Origin: Flavobacteriales bacterium UBA1494
GTDB lineage: Bacteria > Bacteroidota > Bacteroidia > Flavobacteriales_E > Vicingaceae
NCBI GenBank assembly: GCA_905182175.1
Contig: CAJJAT010000009.1
Span: 107,607-171,606, forward strand
Length of the DNA stretch: 64,000 bases
Direction of reading: 5' to 3'
In this document: piece by piece, positions 63,561-64,000 of the stretch
How positions within the stretch are numbered: the first letter of the stretch is position 1
Layout: each line of letters begins with the position of its first letter
Made by a program: the position numbers and the translations under genes
Notes under the pieces: generated by a model
The model's database searches: none
What the model saw: the letters and a program-made list of their open reading frames with translations, nothing else
Told to the model about the DNA's origin: nothing

Positions 63561-64000
63561 TTAATCAAGTCGAACTAACTTTTCGGTTACAATTGTTTTT
63601 CCATCAGTAAATTTCAGTTGATATACTCCGTTTGTGAAGCGGAACAATTCAGCACCATTCAAGAAAATTCGCCTTTCGGTTCCGGCATTTCGGACAAAGA
63701 CTAATCTACCGTTTTGGTCAAATATTTCAATTGTACCATTTTCCGAAATCTCTTGTGGAATAACAATGGTTAAGAAAGAAGAAAAAGGATTAGGATAAGC
63801 AACACCTGCTAGATCTTCAGCTGCCGCTGCATCTTCTATCTTTTTAAACTGGTCACAATCTATGCCCTCTATCAAATCAAATAGAATTGGTTGATTGACC
63901 TCACCTTGCAATTTGTCTTTCTCGAAAGAAATACTTCCAACTACCTTCAGTTTTTCTTTAGTTACTGAATTCAGCATTTCAAAACGGAAGCTCTCATTTC
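63561..64000 (-). CDS. T9SS-sorted protein, C-terminal part (cut by window edge)
   Basis: At least 145 residues are visible and the frame stays open to the window edge (NESFRFEMLNSV precedes the first internal Met), so this is the end of a larger gene. The last ~80 residues are a type A sorting domain: GVAYPNPFSSFLTIVIP, IEIFDQNGRLVFV and NGVYQLKFTDGKTIVTEKL. The protein is therefore exported and anchored by T9SS. Its main domain is outside the window. Confidence 0.85.
   Translation of the reverse strand, partial: NESFRFEMLNSVTKEKLKVVGSISFEKDKLQGEVNQPILFDLIEGIDCDQFKKIEDAAAAEDLAGVAYPNPFSSFLTIVIPQEISENGTIEIFDQNGRLVFVRNAGTERRIFLNGAELFRFTNGVYQLKFTDGKTIVTEKLVRLD

Overview
The window looks like a chromosome segment of a low-GC Bacteroidota, probably a marine or freshwater flavobacterium-like organism. 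The evidence is type IX secretion (T9SS) C-terminal sorting domains of both the type A and gliding-type (type B) kind, a PorP/SprF protein, TonB receptors with CarboxypepD-like N-termini, start codons without Shine-Dalgarno signals, and Bacteroidota promoters (TTTG-N19-TAnnTTTG). I cannot fix the genus.

Region 1-9.1 kb is a light/UV block. A partial uvrC diverges from a MerR-type regulator that keeps every residue expected for adenosylcobalamin photosensing. The regulator is followed by an ECF sigma factor, crtI, crtB, an SDR lacking its catalytic tyrosine, a photolyase/cryptochrome and an SDR-DUF2867 protein. Two inverted repeats of identical geometry surround the sigma-factor promoter. Region 9.1-18.5 kb is a long minus-strand run: a lone double-ATPase ABC protein, a DEDD exonuclease, a HAMP-SpoIIE phosphatase, a TPR protein, a YfiR-like protein, a very basic lipoprotein, a UspA protein and an OmpR/histidine-kinase pair. 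A probable small RNA or leader with a strong terminator precedes an aldehyde dehydrogenase at 18.7 kb.

Region 20-33 kb mixes live genes (two tandem TPR-SPOR paralogues, tRNA-Ala, fructosamine kinase, a lectin-MORN fusion, a haem-binding protein) with pseudogenes: a second SpoIIE phosphatase, an Omp28-like protein, a CarboxypepD-like protein, and a full LytS-type kinase plus LytTR regulator. Phased 21-bp repeats near the dead regulator may be its old operators.

Region 33-43 kb is an iron block: DUF4856 lipoprotein, imelysin, HTTM protein and TonB receptor on the minus strand, then ferritin, a second TonB receptor and a thioredoxin-like protein on the plus strand. Related palindromes precede both receptor operons, suggesting one metal-responsive repressor.

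Region 43-64 kb is mostly secreted protein genes: a decayed T9SS protein, a leucine-rich-repeat protein, a 1489-residue PhoX-type protein with duplicated accessory domains, a VOC protein, two more gene remnants, a LuxR-type regulator, a DUF3050 protein and a conserved membrane protein split by a frameshift. At the right end lies an operon of a 15-repeat cadherin-like adhesin, PorP/SprF and a SPOR-like protein. At least nine broken genes cluster in three islands among intact genes, which looks like real gene decay rather than poor sequence.
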